DNA of 64,000 nucleotides, from positions 61,854,552-61,918,551 of the forward strand of contig OX419756.1 of assembly GCA_948567375.1 (NCBI GenBank), read 5' to 3'. Under the pieces are notes generated by a model that saw nothing but the letters and a program-made list of their open reading frames with translations, was not told where the DNA came from and did not search any database. Below are positions 1 through 13,070 of this stretch, piece after piece; within the stretch, counting starts at the first letter, position 1, and the number at the start of each line of letters is the position of its first letter. Source of the DNA: Lunularia cruciata. Taxonomy: Eukaryota > Streptophyta > Marchantiopsida > Lunulariales > Lunulariaceae. A program made the translations under genes and the position numbers.

Positions 1-300
1 AATGATTTATCAAGGTCCTCTAAGACCTCTGGCTTAGGCACAAAGTCCATGTGCACATAAATAATGCACATCTAAATTGGATTTAGATTCATCCTCAATT
101 GAATAAGTCTCTTCCTCCATGTTGTTGTCTATACCTAAGCTCCTTCTTCCTAGTCTGATGATGTTTCTTAATGTGAGATATGGTTGGTATTGGTTATTTG
201 AACTATAACCCAATGGTATGATAGCCCAATTCTCAAGTACCCTTGGTGTCATTGATTACTTTTTTTGGCTGCTCTCAACCATGGCCTCCCAAGTAACAAA

Positions 301-531
301 TTATAACTTGCATCCTTCAAGACTTGGAAAGTCATGAGATTTTGAAATCCCATACCTGATACTGCCACCTTGTCCATCACACCCACTGGTCAAACTTGAT
401 GCTTGTTTGCTCATTACAAATGTTGAAGATCCAGAGAATATCATACTCAACTTTTTTTTCAACTTCTTTGACATGGCCTTCACCACAGATCCTCCATCAA
501 CAAGTACATCCTTGATATTATGCCAATTCAT
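301..531 (-). pseudogene. Ty3/gypsy (family E) protease-region remnant
   Basis: A minus-strand frame of 76 codons contains VLVDGGS followed by a KKLKKKL stretch. This resembles the start of a retropepsin-like domain, where an Asp-Ser/Thr-Gly-type triad is expected; here it reads D-G-G. It lies downstream, on the minus strand, of a zinc-knuckle remnant and gag remnants, the normal Ty3/gypsy order. The frame is too short to be a working protease and the RT that should follow runs off the window at position 1. The assignment rests on one motif plus position. Confidence 0.5.
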
Positions 532-815
532 CCTTACATTATTCTTGGAGGTGTACCCACAAGCCTACCATGGTTTTGGGTTTTGCATCCACCACCTCCA
601 TTGATATCTGAGTCTTTACTTTCTTCATTCTCTTGCTCCTTGTAGAACTCAAACCACCCCTAAGTTCCTTCCTCAATGTAAGATTTAAAGCAATCATTTG
701 ACACATCATAATTGGCCTTGTGACTACCAACATCTTCCAACACATTGTAGTTCCATTGTTGCTTTGAGATCAAGAAATCATCCATCTCCAACTTCTTCCT
801 TTGAGTCTTTGTGGA

Positions 816-1170
816 TTATGTTGAACTAGTAGTGCAAGTAATCCTTGTGGGAACTGGACTACCGTTGCTAGGGGTAAATTCTTGAGAAGAATGTATATCA
901 TCTGCAAAACATGATATCTTCTTCTCTTGTGCCAAAAGCTCCAAGTTAAGACCTTTGGAGTTTGAGCATTCTCCCTCTTCATACTTGCTCTCCATCACAT
1001 CTATGGATACTATCTCCTTGCCTCTATTTTTCATTGGAGGCACTGGGGCTTCACCACCTCCCTCTTTCTCTTTATTTGTCCTTCATAACGCCTACTTCAT
1101 GGTATGTGGAATTTGGGGAGTTCTGCTGGATGTGACCTCTACCTCCATAACAAAAATAAATTGTCATTGA
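816..1170 (-). pseudogene. Family E gag C-terminus with decayed zinc knuckle
   Basis: Near 1100-1150 the minus strand encodes CYGGRGHIQQNS, a recognisable CCHC nucleocapsid knuckle that has lost one of its first two cysteines and its final cysteine. The following Lys/Glu/Ser-rich linker (MESKYEEGECSNSKGLNLE...) recurs almost unchanged at 11485-11718, which shows it belonged to a real repeated coding region. In the parent element this would bind genomic RNA in the virus-like particle. Several frames are needed to read it, so it is a pseudogene. Confidence 0.55.
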
Positions 1171-1182
1171 AATTGCTAGTTG

Positions 1183-2011
1183 TTAGACCTCCTCTATATG
1201 GATAGTTCCATAGCCCCTAGGCACTCTCTCAACATTTTGGTCCACCTCTCTCTTCTCTCGTAGTTGCACTACATTGATCTTGAGATCTGCAAGGTGTTCT
1301 ATAATAGTTTGAAGGGGATCTTTGGTGGAGGTGCAAGAATAGGAGCAAAATCCTACTTGTGATGGAACCCTTTCTACCAAAGGATAAAAAGCCCCACCAT
1401 AATTATAGGCTTGTGGAGTATGTACAACCTCCTTCACCACCAAATCTCTCTCATCTCCTTCCAAATTTTCCTCCATACAAATCATAAAATTGGTAGCTTC
1501 CACCTTTGAAGAAGGTCTCTAATATCTCACCTTGCTTTGAAATTTTGGTTTCAACCGTCCCACAAAATTCTTGGTTAGCATGGCTTCTATCCTGCTCATG
1601 GTAGTCTCCACATCATCCCTATTGTTCCTCAAGACTATATGAAACTTGTATTCTAACTTCTCCCCTCTTTTTGCATAGACTTTCACTTTCTCTCCATATC
1701 CTTGCTTGAGGAAGGTAATCTCACTCATTCATCTCTCATAACTCTCATCCAAAAAAAAGTTCTCAATAAGTGATATAGTCAAACTCTCCCAAGACTACTC
1801 TTTCCCATTTGTTTCTTTTTATACTTTGGCTCACCATGTAAGAGCTACATCCTCAAAGAAATCCAGTATCAATGAGGCCCACTCATTCTTCCTCCTCTCA
1901 TTGTTTTCTATGCAAACCCTCTTGAAGTCTCTCAAAAAAGTCTCCACATCCTCCCTATTCTTGCCAAAGAAAACTAGAAGTTTTCCAATCTTAATCCCTC
2001 ATTACCTTTTC

Positions 2012-2102
<91 letters not shown>

Positions 2103-2525
2103 TCCTTATTGTCTCTCACCCAATAATTACAAGTAAACATAAAGTACAAGTATGATCAATACCATTTTAGAGTAGTCAACCATAGGCAACACAAAAGATT
2201 CAAGTTGCTCTAGGATTTCCACCACATGATCAAGTCCCAAGATGCATATTAGTCAAACTCTTATGGATAGTTTATCCATCAATTGAAAGTTATTTCTATC
2301 ACTAATCTTGAGAACTATCTGATGAAGGTGATTTTTCCATAGTGGTACTAAGACTCTCCCCAATATCTTTCACCAAAGTCTCCAAAAATACTATCACTCC
2401 ACTACACACATGCACTTTTGCAAGTCCTTTTACTACACAAACCTCACACAACTCCTTGGTTTTAGATCACCTCCCTCCTAATCTTGGTGAAGAAGATCCA
2501 ACATGTAATTCCAAGTCAAGTTAAT
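1183..2525 (-). pseudogene. Family E gag remnant
   Basis: Broken minus-strand frames (1519-1728, 1183-1503 and fragments to about 2500) match in order the second copy at 12160-13035. That copy preserves pieces such as MSEIAFLKQGYG and the family's Arg/Asp-rich capsid segment. They precede the zinc knuckle on the minus strand, as gag should. The block is interrupted by a long AT microsatellite at 2015-2100 that the second copy lacks. There are stops and frameshifts throughout, so no functional product is expected. Confidence 0.55.
2015..2100. repeat. (AT)n microsatellite, about 43 units
   Basis: About 86 bases of uninterrupted alternating A and T. The paralogous position near 12620 has only about four to five units, so the tract expanded after the two composite blocks separated. 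A reading frame of alternating Ile and Tyr across it is meaningless. Confidence 0.98.
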
Positions 2526-4239
2526 AGCTCCTTTCACTTAATCTATTACTCTCAAAGGTCAATGACCATGAAAGTGCCTTATCTCTCTTCTCTCCATATA
2601 AAGCACTTACAACCTTTTTTCCACTTAGTGGTGTAGGTTTTAGTATCCTCTCTACACTCTTATCAAATTCTATTCTAAACTCTTTTTTTCAAATCAACCC
2701 TTATAATCACCTCACACCCTTGTGGGACCTTTTATAATACCAAATTTTGCTCTTTATGGCCCCCCATGCCTCAAAGATGAGTCTAGACACTCAAACATAG
2801 TGTTGTTGTTCTCACACTCTTCACTCATTAGAACTCAACTCCCAAAAAATGACCCTTCTTCACAATCTCAGTTAATCCTCCCAAGTAGTTACTCCAAATT
2901 CTATGAAATTTTACACATACAAGATCCTTTCAAGGGAGTACTCCCCTATGAAAATTTATTCCTTTTCATTCACCCATTTGGCTAGCAAATCTCTCTATTT
3001 ATCGCACATCTTCCCAGATTTGGTCTAAAACCACTCTCACTTCAAAAGTCTATAACTTATTGTGCAAGAATAATCTCTACACAATTTGTAAACCAAAAGA
3101 TAGAATAACTTGCACTGGAATTTCTGGAAATTTTTAAAAAAATTGGTGCAAAATGAAGAAACAACAAACTCTATACAAAATGCAAGAGATTGAACATTTA
3201 ATGAGAAGATTTTACCCTACCACCTTCCAAACCTTCTAGCTTAGTACATGTAGTAGACCTTACAATGATTTTAAGTGTCCCAACTGAAAGATTATTCAAG
3301 CTTTCCTCTATGAAAATTTTAGATCCAGATATCAAACTTGAGCTTTTCCCAAAATCACCATAATCCCTAAAATCTACAATCCATCTATCACAATCTTTCC
3401 AAATCCTCTCATGGATATAATATGTATAATATCAACCCAAATATTATAATGAACTATAGGGTATAAAAATGGAATCAAGCTCTCCTGCGAAGGTTTAGCC
3501 TTGTCATCTTCTAATGTTCTCTCCAAGTAAGCTCTCATAGCCTCCTTCTATCTAATATACAATTAAATGTGGAACATTATCTTGCCTTCTAAAGAGGACT
3601 TAGTAATGGAACCAAAAATGTGAGCCAGTCTATCTCTCACTCAGGATGAACCTCTAATGGCTATTAGGGTAGTATATCATGGACTAAGAAGGCAAAGAAT
3701 GACAACTCTATCTTACTCCTCCAAAGCTAAAATGGGAAAGCACCTCCAAGACTCAAGACATTGCTCACTAAAGAACTCAATGAAAGAGATAGTTACAAAT
3801 GAAAGGATGATGAGTATATCCTCACTCCCAGCTTACATACTTGTAAAAAAGTTACAAAAAAAAGTTACTTATGAGAAAAGTAACTCAAGTTAGTAGGGTA
3901 AGAGTCAAATAAAGTAAAAGTTTAAAGGAATATCCAAGCACATGGGAATAATCTTATGAGTAAGAGATCTTATTCTCCTACCAACTAAGTCAAGGATTCC
4001 TTCACATGTGCTATCCTTGGACTAGAGAAAAATCCACCTCAACAAGGCTTGTGGATCTAGGGTCCTCAAATCTTGCTTCAAAGTCAAATACCAAGGAATA
4101 ATACCAAGTCAATACACTAGAAGACAAAATAGTGATGTTCACTCTTTTCCCTTCTTCTAGAATAGGGTCACTTTTATCTTAGCTAGGAATCAGTCTAGCT
4201 AATCATGACTCATGTACAAGCTTAGCTAAACTCCATATG
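2526..4239. other. Non-coding part of duplicated composite block
   Basis: No credible coding frame. The stretch aligns by eye along its length with 13071-14749, with matching phrases such as the run around 3265-3310 versus 13805-13850. It therefore belongs to the duplicated composite. By position it may be 5' leader or LTR of the family E element, but no clear TG...CA pair or primer site is visible. Confidence 0.5.
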
Positions 4240-5895
4240 GATAATTTTTTCCACTACTTGCAATACCAAATTTAAAATCCCTCTAGAGCAAACATGCACC
4301 AATAGGTGTTGTAGAATTATCCATAAAACTTGCTAATCCATTAAACGCTTGGACTTCCATGGCATCCGTAGGAGTAGGCTAATTGTAACTGACCTTGATT
4401 AACTGACCTCCTCTTCTATCTTGATCCTCTGTGATGAGACCTTGTATAGTATATGACCGTATGATCCAAGAACGTAATTTCCCTTACCAAAAGGTACACT
4501 TTGATCTTGTATAGTAAAACTTCCATTGGTGGTCATCTTAAAAATTATTGTATGTGACTCTTGTGCTCTATCTCTATCTTACCATAGATTGAAATAACAT
4601 CCAAAGAACACCAACAATATATAGATCCAATAGCCCATCCAATACACAATGTATGCTCCAATATTTTTCATTGGTACCCATGAGAATTGCCAGAGAATTA
4701 TTGAACCTAAGAGGTAAAATTATCTATTCAAAACATCTATACCTTGCGTGAAAGGTAATCTTTTGCACATCTTCCTTGTCAATAGGAATCTTCAATAGTT
4801 GATTCAAAGGTCCAATTTGGAGAAGTATCATGCTTCACTCAATTTATCTAACAAACCATCAATACAAGGCAAAGGATATAAATTCCTAATTGTTTTTTAT
4901 TAAGGCCATGGTAGTCAATAGAAGCTTGAACTCCTCCATCCTTCTTTGGTACAAAGAATATTGGTGCTCTCCAAGAGGATGTATTTTATTCTATGAAATC
5001 CTTCTACAACAACTCAATCAATGTTTGAAGCTCTTGTAACTCCTTTGGTGAGAACCTATAGATTGATCTACTCATTAGAGTATTATTTGATAATAACTCA
5101 ATCTTGAAAGGCATTCCTTGATTGAGTGTAAACTCTTTGGAAGATCATGTAGAACACATTTGAAAGTTCTTGAACTATTTGATAAACCATTGACTTTTGA
5201 TCTTCATCATAGTCTCCTTGCACAATAGATTTCATCCACATTGCAAAAGTAAGAATATCTCCCTCCAAAGCCTACTATATAGCTAATATAGTCATAAACT
5301 TTGCATCTTGGGATGGATTGTTCTTAGGTGTCTTACTCAAAGCTGCCAAACAACATAATTGTTAATTTTTACCTTTGGTGTTGTACTTGAATTTGTTGTT
5401 GAGTCCAACTAATTGAACCTTATCACATTCAAGCCAAGGAAGATCTAGATTGATACTATAGTGCAAGGAGGTGACAATAAATCTCATTACTCAAAATATT
5501 CCTTTCCAACTTGAATGCAATAGGTTATGAGGTTCAAGATGAAAAACCCTTTCTACTATCTACCATCATCAATTTATTGCATAAAATTGGTTTTATAAGA
5601 ATATTTGATTCTATTGCTAATTGCATGGACATACAGTTTTCAAAACTCCCAAAATCTACCCAAATTCTATAACTATAATCTTATATCACACCTTGTAAGT
5701 GAATCAAACTTGCATAGGTTGAGCCTTCAATCCCGTTCAAACAAGTCAAGTTCCTTATAAGTGACTCAATATCTCCTATTGGATTTTTTGTTTCCATGAT
5801 CATTGTGCTCCATAAACTGCCTTTGGTAACTTTTTTTGAGTTGTCCATTCCAAAGTGAACATTCAACAATGTAATGTCCTATTTGGTGGGAGAAA
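4240..5895 (-). pseudogene. Ty3/gypsy family B protease-RT remnant
   Basis: Read on the minus strand, about 5860-5500 corresponds to a retropepsin region. The same stretch at 16058-16258 preserves the residues CRILVDFS...MSMQLAKKLNI. About 5300-4240 corresponds to the linker and RT fingers (a PKKDG-like stretch near 4950). The sequence matches 42885-44890 and so belongs to the same family as the element at 27383-35943. Many stops and indels. RNase H and integrase are absent, so this is an internal fragment. Confidence 0.6.
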
Positions 5896-6109
5896 TCAAA
5901 TTGGATTGAAAGAACAATAAAATAAAAAATTGACTATTTTGTGAGAAAAAAATAATTCATCAATCTAGTAAGGGAAACATGCATAGAAATTACAAAAATT
6001 TCATGTAGTTGGGGCAACATCCTCCTATGTCTACAATTGCATAAAATATACATTCAAGATGTATCAAAAATCTCAACTGACAATTGACACTAAAATATTC
6101 ATATACACT

Positions 6110-6726
6110 TGGATGTATCATCCCTTATCTAGTTTTGGAATGTGTAGTGCCCATTGAACCCATATCTAACGCTAGATTGTATGGTACCAAGTGATACATG
6201 TCACCTTACAAAGTTTTGCAAGTGGATCCATTCCCACAACTTCTTGGAGTGTACATTCCCACAAGAGCCATTCTAGTAATATAATCTTGTAGCCCCATAG
6301 TAAAATCACATATGAGACATTCTCAATACCATCCTTGTAGCTCCCATAGCCAATCTTGTAAGTCCCAAAGCCCATCCTGAAGGAGGCAATCCTATAGCTT
6401 CCTTAGGACACATCTTGAACTTCAATTGGATGTTTCTTTTTTTCTAGAACTCAATTTTCTATGATCTTAGTATTTATGGAAAGTCCTTGAGAAGATGCTT
6501 ACAATGAGATAAAGTATGACTCATTTAAATTTGAATTCATAAAAAAAATCAATCCTGATCTGAATTGCTTTTCTATGTACTTCCATAAATACAATCTTGT
6601 AATTTGAATTCTATCTCGTACTTACTCTTCTACGCTCCCATAGAAGTTATATATTGTATTGACTCCTCAATGTTCTTGTAGGATACTTTTCCAATAAAGA
6701 ATTTCTATAATTAATCAAACTCCACA
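6110..6726 (-). repeat. Copia LTR (minus strand), left end approximate
   Basis: On the minus strand a purine tract (GTGGGAGATTATTAAG) directly precedes TGTGGAGTTTGATTAAT at 6726. This is the polypurine tract followed by the 3' LTR start expected downstream of copia pol. Homologous starts occur at 17941 (minus) and 25644 (plus). The outer end is uncertain because similarity between copies continues past any obvious CA terminus into 5896-6110. That short stretch is also shared between the two composite blocks and has no coding content. Confidence 0.6.
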
Positions 6727-8507
6727 CTTAATAATCTCCCACTTTGACTCTAGCATTACTTGTCACTTAATGTATATGATTATTCTAAACAATGAATTTT
6801 GAAGTCTAATTGAAATTATGCATTTATTGAGCTTCTCAATTGCAACTACCTTGGTAAAAATTTCTACAAGATTTTTAACTCCAACAATGCTTACTTCAGG
6901 CACTCGCCTAAAGTGTCACTTCATGTCACTAGTTTCACAAAGTGCCAGCCTGAAGTGACCTTGCAAGAGAGTGGTTCAAATTATAGCATTTCATAAACAA
7001 AATTTGTCCATCAACTTCTTGATGTATTTCTCTTGAGATAACTTCAAATTTTGTGCAAATTTGTATTTGCTAATTTCTCATTTCATATATATGCTTTGAA
7101 GGACCTAGGTCTTTCATCTCAAATACATCAGTTTATTGACACTTATGCTAGTTGATTTCCCTCATGTTAGATCCAACAACCAATATATCATCAACACAAA
7201 GAAGCAAGATGAAGTATGAATCAACAAATGACTTAATATAGCAACAATGATTCATTCTGCATGGTGTAACCATTGTTGGTCATATAGCAATTAAATTTCA
7301 AGAAGCAATATATAGGAGCTTGTTTCAAACCATAGAGACTCTTTTTCAAATTGCAAACAATATCCTCTTTCTTAGTGATTTGAAACCACTCCTCAAGTTG
7401 TACCATATAGACATCCTCCTCAAGATATCCATGTAGAAATGTTGTTTTTATATCTTGCTAATATAGATTCAAATCCTTTGCAGTCACAAGACTTAAGACT
7501 AATCTGATGGTAGTCATCTTAACTAAGGGAGAGAAAATCTCATTATAGTCTATACCTTTGGTTTACCAAAGGTATAGATTGGCCTTGTGAAAACCTTTTG
7601 CCATAAGTCTGGCCTTGTACCACTTACTTCCATCATCTTCTTCTTTGACTCTGTGCACCCATTTTTTATGCAATGCTTTCTTTCCCTTTAGGAGCTTGGT
7701 CAATAACCAAGTCTCATTCTTCTCTAGGATAACGTATCTTCCTTCATTGCAAGCTCTCACTAAAATGAGTCATCCTTTTGCATTGCCTCTAAGTAGCACT
7801 TAGCTTCACCATTTTTTGTTTGTAGTAAGTAATACATGGATGGGAAATACCTCTCTAGAAATTTCTATAATCTTGTAGATCTCCTCAAATCAGTTGAAGG
7901 TGTGATTGGATCTGGTATGATATCTCTAGTTTCTACTGAACTCCTATTTCCTAAAACATTATCCTCTAAACTGTCTTCTAACACTACTTCTTTTTGATGT
8001 TCTTCTTGTTCTTCTTTTACCTTAGAACATGATCCAAGCTTATCTTGTACACAACATTGTCATGGAAAATGCCATCTCTACTTCTGAGCACTTTTCAATC
8101 ATCTTCATTCCAAAGACAACAACCCATGTTTTCTGATCCATATCCAATGAAGAAATACTTCTTTGATTTTTAATCAAGCTTGTCCCTCTCAATATCTTGA
8201 ATCTTTGCATATGGGACATAACCCAAGGTTCTCAAGTGCAAGTGCATGTATCTCATACAAAGATTCACCTTCTTTCTTGACCATTCCTCCTCAAGGATCT
8301 TGAATCCCAAAGGGACCAAGCATGTTTGATGTATGAGGTATGCAGTTGTGTTGACTGTATTTGCCCAAAATAATTTTGGCAACCTTGTTGTAGTCTCATG
8401 CATCTAGCTCTCTCATTGAGGTTTCTATTCAAGCATTCATCATATAGTTTTTTGGTGGTGTCTCATAGACAGTTTTGATCATTCTGATCCCATCCCCTAC
8501 ACAATAC
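6727..8507 (-). pseudogene. Ty1/copia pol remnant (integrase C-term to RT/RH)
   Basis: Minus-strand pieces are recognisable. 8170-8403 has LPKLFWANTVNTTAYLI, the copia integrase C-terminal region. 7563-7760 has NETWLLTKLLKGKKALHKKW, the start of copia RT. Further fragments reach the polypurine tract at 6727. Frames are broken throughout. The end of RT and RNase H is deleted near 6890-6965 and replaced by a short GAAGTGAC-rich filler also seen in the plus-strand copy near 39420-39500 but not in the copy at 17942-19882. Confidence 0.75.
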
Positions 8508-8932
8508 AGTTTCTAGCGGGAGACCATTCCCATTGATATTTGGGGGTCTCTAAGAAGACTTTTCTTTGTAGAGTGGGAGTACACAAAGGAGGCAATATGT
8601 TTCTTACGATTGTATGTAGGATTGGTTTTCCATGCAAGATTGGATAGCCAAGAGATATCTTGCTCAGAAATGTGTATATTCATTATAAGGACCATTTTTC
8701 AAGAATCAAAGGATTTGAGCAAATTCTAAGTGAGATATGATCACATGAAGCAAGAAAAATTCATACCAAAATGCACAAACAGAAGGATTGTGAGGGTTCT
8801 ATGACTAGTTCTTATGATCTATTATAAATGGAGTTGGATAATAGACAAATTTTTAGTTCTGATAAAAGAAATGCTATATTTGATCAATAAATCTAATATG
8901 ATCAATTGAAGTTGGAATATTGGAAATCAAGT
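8508..8932. other. Unassigned spacer
   Basis: Nothing recognisable. Similarity to copia integrase stops near 8507 and the family B solo LTR starts at 8933. Short minus-strand frames here show no domain. Confidence 0.5.
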
Positions 8933-9415
8933 TGTAAAAGACCAAGGAGAGAAATAAGGGAATGGAAGATTGGAACAAAAGATCATTAGGACTCTTGAAT
9001 GAGAAAAACTCCAAATGCCAAGCATAAGCTTGGGCATTGGTATTTATAGGGAACATATAAGGCTCTAGGGGAGGTTCCTAAAAGCCATCTTCTTAGAGTG
9101 CAAGCTAAGCTAATCTTCTTGAGAAGTTTCCTTGTAGAAACTATATACTTGGCGTGCAAGCTAAGCTAGTCGGGAAGCTTTCCAAGAAGCTTCCTTCTAG
9201 AAGCCATCTACTTGGCATGCAAGCTAACCTAGTTGGAAAGCTTCCCAACAAGCTTCCTCCAAGAAGTCCCCTACTTGGTATACATGTTACCTGATACTTG
9301 GAACCAAGAAGTTTCCTAGATAGTTTTAAAATATTTTTATAATTGTTGGTTAATTTAACCTATTTTTTACTTTTTTGATCTTCACTTACTTGTCTATAAA
9401 CTCCATATTGTTACA
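8933..9415 (-). mobile_element. Solo LTR, Ty3/gypsy family B
   Basis: Begins TGTAAAAGACC and ends TTGTTACA, so the ends form a TGTAA/TTACA inverted repeat. It matches the family B LTRs at 27383-27799, 35532-35943 and 54358-58011 along its whole length, including the internal GAAGCTTCC-rich repeats. No internal element sequence flanks it, so it is a solo LTR left by LTR-LTR recombination. No clear target duplication remains. Orientation is set by the element at 27383-35943. Confidence 0.8.
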
Positions 9416-11484
9416 CCTTTGGAGTTGTGCCTTCAGAGAAGGGTAGTACATATCTTTGTACTAGAAGTCTTAGAGTGAAAGAGAGTTTGGAGTGAAGTGA
9501 ACCATCACCTTCAGGATTAATTTGGAAGCTATTTGTAGTGAATGTGATCTTTAGTTTTCCCTTTTCCATAATATGCCATAGAGTCGCACTACACTCTTTT
9601 GGGATTGGTTTCTACCCCAAGAGATCAAACAAAAAATAATAAATTTAATTATAGCTATATGATCTTTCATTTTTGGTCACCTGCATATTTGAAGGACCGA
9701 TCTATTCTTACCAACTTTACGAGTATTAGTGCAACAATAAGTCACCATGATTCAATATTGAAAATTATTCATCATGTGATTCAATAACTGAAGATAATTT
9801 TAAAACCATATATTCATAATGTTGACTCAATCTAGATATTTAGTATAGAAAATTGAAAATATACATTCAAATAAGTAGATTCAAATAAGAATATTTTTAA
9901 AAATAAAAGGACAATAATATTTGATATATTTTAATGAATTAATAGTTACTATTAAAATTTGTAAAAGACATAGAAATCACACATTAGAAAATGTAAGTAA
10001 TCAAATGAACATTGGTTTAATGTTGTTATTTGATTAAAATTAATATTATAATTATGCATAAAAATTTAGAATAAGTAAATATGGAATTAAGATTGATTCT
10101 ATGTTTATAATTAAATTTAGTTTAATATAATTTAATTGAAATATATTATCAGTGAATTTCAATAAAGATGAAAATATAAATGTGTTTTAGGTCAATACTG
10201 ATCAAATGTATAATTATTTAATTTTAGAAATAAAATTCTTTTTTTACTTCTAACATAAATAAATGTAAGTGTTTTAATCCAAAATTTTAAAGTAATACTA
10301 GAATCAATATAAGTCAAGACTGAATGAATCATCATTTGACAAAATAATTGATTGTTATTCATGCTAGCCAAGCAACACAACACAGTAAGAGAGTGCTTTT
10401 TTTGATAGCCTATGGAGACTGACCAAAACAAAAGTTCACATTATACACCTCTAGAAGATTCTATATAAAACACAAGTATTCAAGAAAGTAAATGTTGTAA
10501 TCAAAATCAAAATATCTTTTCTCTCCAAAACACCAATGGGTTTTCTAGTGTGACATCACGGTAGAACATCACTAAATCTAGCATTTTACTTTGAGAATGG
10601 TTAAACATCTTTTTTATTACAAATATAGTCCCGAGGTTGAGAATTTTAATTTTCTCTATAAATTAATAAAGAAGATGATGTATGACTATTACAAATTGAA
10701 CATTAGGGGAAAAACCAAAAATGAGTAATCTAGTTTAGTTTATAAGATCTTGTGGGATATGGCATATAGACTTTACAAATTACAAGATTCTAATAAAAAA
10801 AGTAAGTTTCTGCATTTTATAAAAATTGTGCAAAGCTAAAAGTTGAACAAGACCATATTATCCTTAGTGTGGATAAGCTTTGATGGTCTTTATCCTATTC
10901 ACTATTGTGATAAATGATACTTGTATATATAGTGTTTGTATTTTGTTCATTAGTGATTATCTAAATTTTTAGATTTGTACCTAAATACAACATTGAAATA
11001 TTATTTTGCCTCAGTCAGACTAAGGTTATGCATGCTTAATAACCAATCAAATTTCTCATCTAGTTGTATGGCTAAATATACAGATAATTATCTGTTCTTG
11101 CATAAGTTGTTAATTATAAGCTTTGTGTGTGCTATAAAAATTTGAAGAAAGAGCTAAGCTGGATAAGCACATGAGGAAATTTTTTACAGAGGTTAATAGA
11201 TATATAGGAAAAATAATTGAGAAAATAGAAAAAGCCAAAAAGTCCAATCTTTCTCCCAAAAATTTTGACAAAATTTGTCAAAGTTGGAGTGCATGTTTTT
11301 TTTGTTGAAATCAAATTGATCAAATATCCTCTTATATCAACAAATGACTAAGAAAATAAAACAAAATTCAGCCTACCTTCTTTGATACTTTCCATAAAGT
11401 TTTTATATCATCCAAAACCAAAAGTCATTATATTGGATGAACATAGAAGTTTGAATGTTTGGTTTAAATATTTAGTTCTTCTAA
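9416..11484. other. AT-rich intergenic spacer
   Basis: Two kilobases of strongly AT-rich sequence without convincing frames, LTR ends or RNA genes. It separates the two copies of the composite block and shows no visible similarity to other parts of the window. Confidence 0.6.
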
Positions 11485-13070
11485 CTAAGGGTATCCACTA
11501 TCCATCACCAACTTCTTCCTTGGAGTCTTTGTTGATGATGTTAAACTAGTAGTGCAAGTACTCCTTGTGTGCATTTGACTATCCTTACTAGGAGTAAATT
11601 CTTGAGAAGAATGTGTATCATCTACAAAGCATATTCTCTTCTTCTCTTGTGCCAAAGGCTCCAAGTTAAGACCTTTGGAGTTTGAGCATTCTCTCTTTTT
11701 ATACTTGCTCTCTATCACATCTATGGATACTACTCCCTTACCTCCATTTTTGCACAGGAGGCACTAGGGCTTCACCACCTTATCTTTCTCTCTATTTTCC
11801 TCCTCATAACACCTTCATTCATGGTATGTGAAATTTGGGCAATTCTTTTGGATGTGACCTCTACCTCCACAACCAAAATAATTTTATCATTGAAATTGCT
11901 AGTTGGTTTGACTCCTCTATATGGATAGTTCCATAATCCCTAGGCCCTTTCTCAACATTTTGATCCACTTCTTTCTTCTCCCATAGTTGCACCACATTAA
12001 TCTTGAGATTTGCAATTTACTCATACCATATAAGAGCTTGTGGTGGATTTACAACCTCCTTCACCACTACCTCACTCTCATCTCCTTCTAAATTCTCCTC
12101 CGCACAAATTGCAATATTGATAGCTTCCACCTTGGAAGAAGGTTTTTCATATCTCGCCCTCATATAACATTCTTGGTGAGCATGGCTCCTATCCCACTCA
12201 TGGTAGTCTTCACATCATCCCTACTCCTCCTCAACACTATGCATAAGTTGGATGTTAAGTTCTCAGCTCTTTTTGCATAAAATCTCACTTTATCTCCATA
12301 TCCTTGCTTGAGGAATGCAATCTCACTCATTAATCTCTCATAACTCCAATCCAGTTTTTTTCTCAATGACTGCTGTAATCAAACTCTCTTAAGACTCTTC
12401 TTGCCCACTTGCTAAATTTATTGGTATTCTAACTCATACCATATAAGAGTGACATCCTCAAAGAAATCCAGTACCCATTGGGCCCACTCATTCTTCCTTC
12501 TCTCATTGTTACTTATGCAAGCCCTCTTGAAGTCTCTCACAAAAGCCTCCACATCCTCTCTATTCTTGCCAAAGAAAACTAGAGGTCTTCCCATCTTAAT
12601 CCTTTACTACCTTTCCTTCCTCTATATATATGTAATTTTTTTTCTCTCACCTTATAACTAATAAAGTACAAACATGACTAACACCGTTTTAGAGAAGTCA
12701 ACTATATGCAATAAAAAAGATTCAAGTTGCTCTAGAATTTCCATCACATGACCTAATCCCAAGGTGCATATTAGTCAAACTCTCATTGATAGTTTATCCA
12801 TCAATTGAAAAGTTACTCTATCACTAATTTTGAGAACTATGTGATGAAGGTATTTTTCCATATTGGTACTAAGACTCTCCCCAAGATCTTTCACCAAAGT
12901 CTCCAAAAGTGCTATTACTCCACTATACTCAAGCCCTTTTGGAAGACTTTTTACTCCACAATCCTCACACAACTCCTTGGTTTTAAATCTCTTCCCTCCC
13001 AATCTTGGTGAAGAAGATCCAACATGTAATTCCAAGTCAAGTTAGCATCTCCTTGGCCTCAATCTCTTAC
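11485..13070 (-). pseudogene. Family E gag/nucleocapsid remnant, second copy
   Basis: Parallel to about 775-2530. The minus strand carries the Lys/Ser-rich linker (11485-11718), a decayed zinc knuckle near 11830-11890, a gag piece at 12160-12366 and the capsid N-terminal part at about 12449-13035. The protease seen in the first copy is missing because similarity stops near 11490. Multiple stops and frameshifts. Confidence 0.55.

Noticed and set aside
1826-2155. Open frame across the AT tract
   Set aside because: More than a third of the product is alternating Ile-Tyr from the microsatellite.
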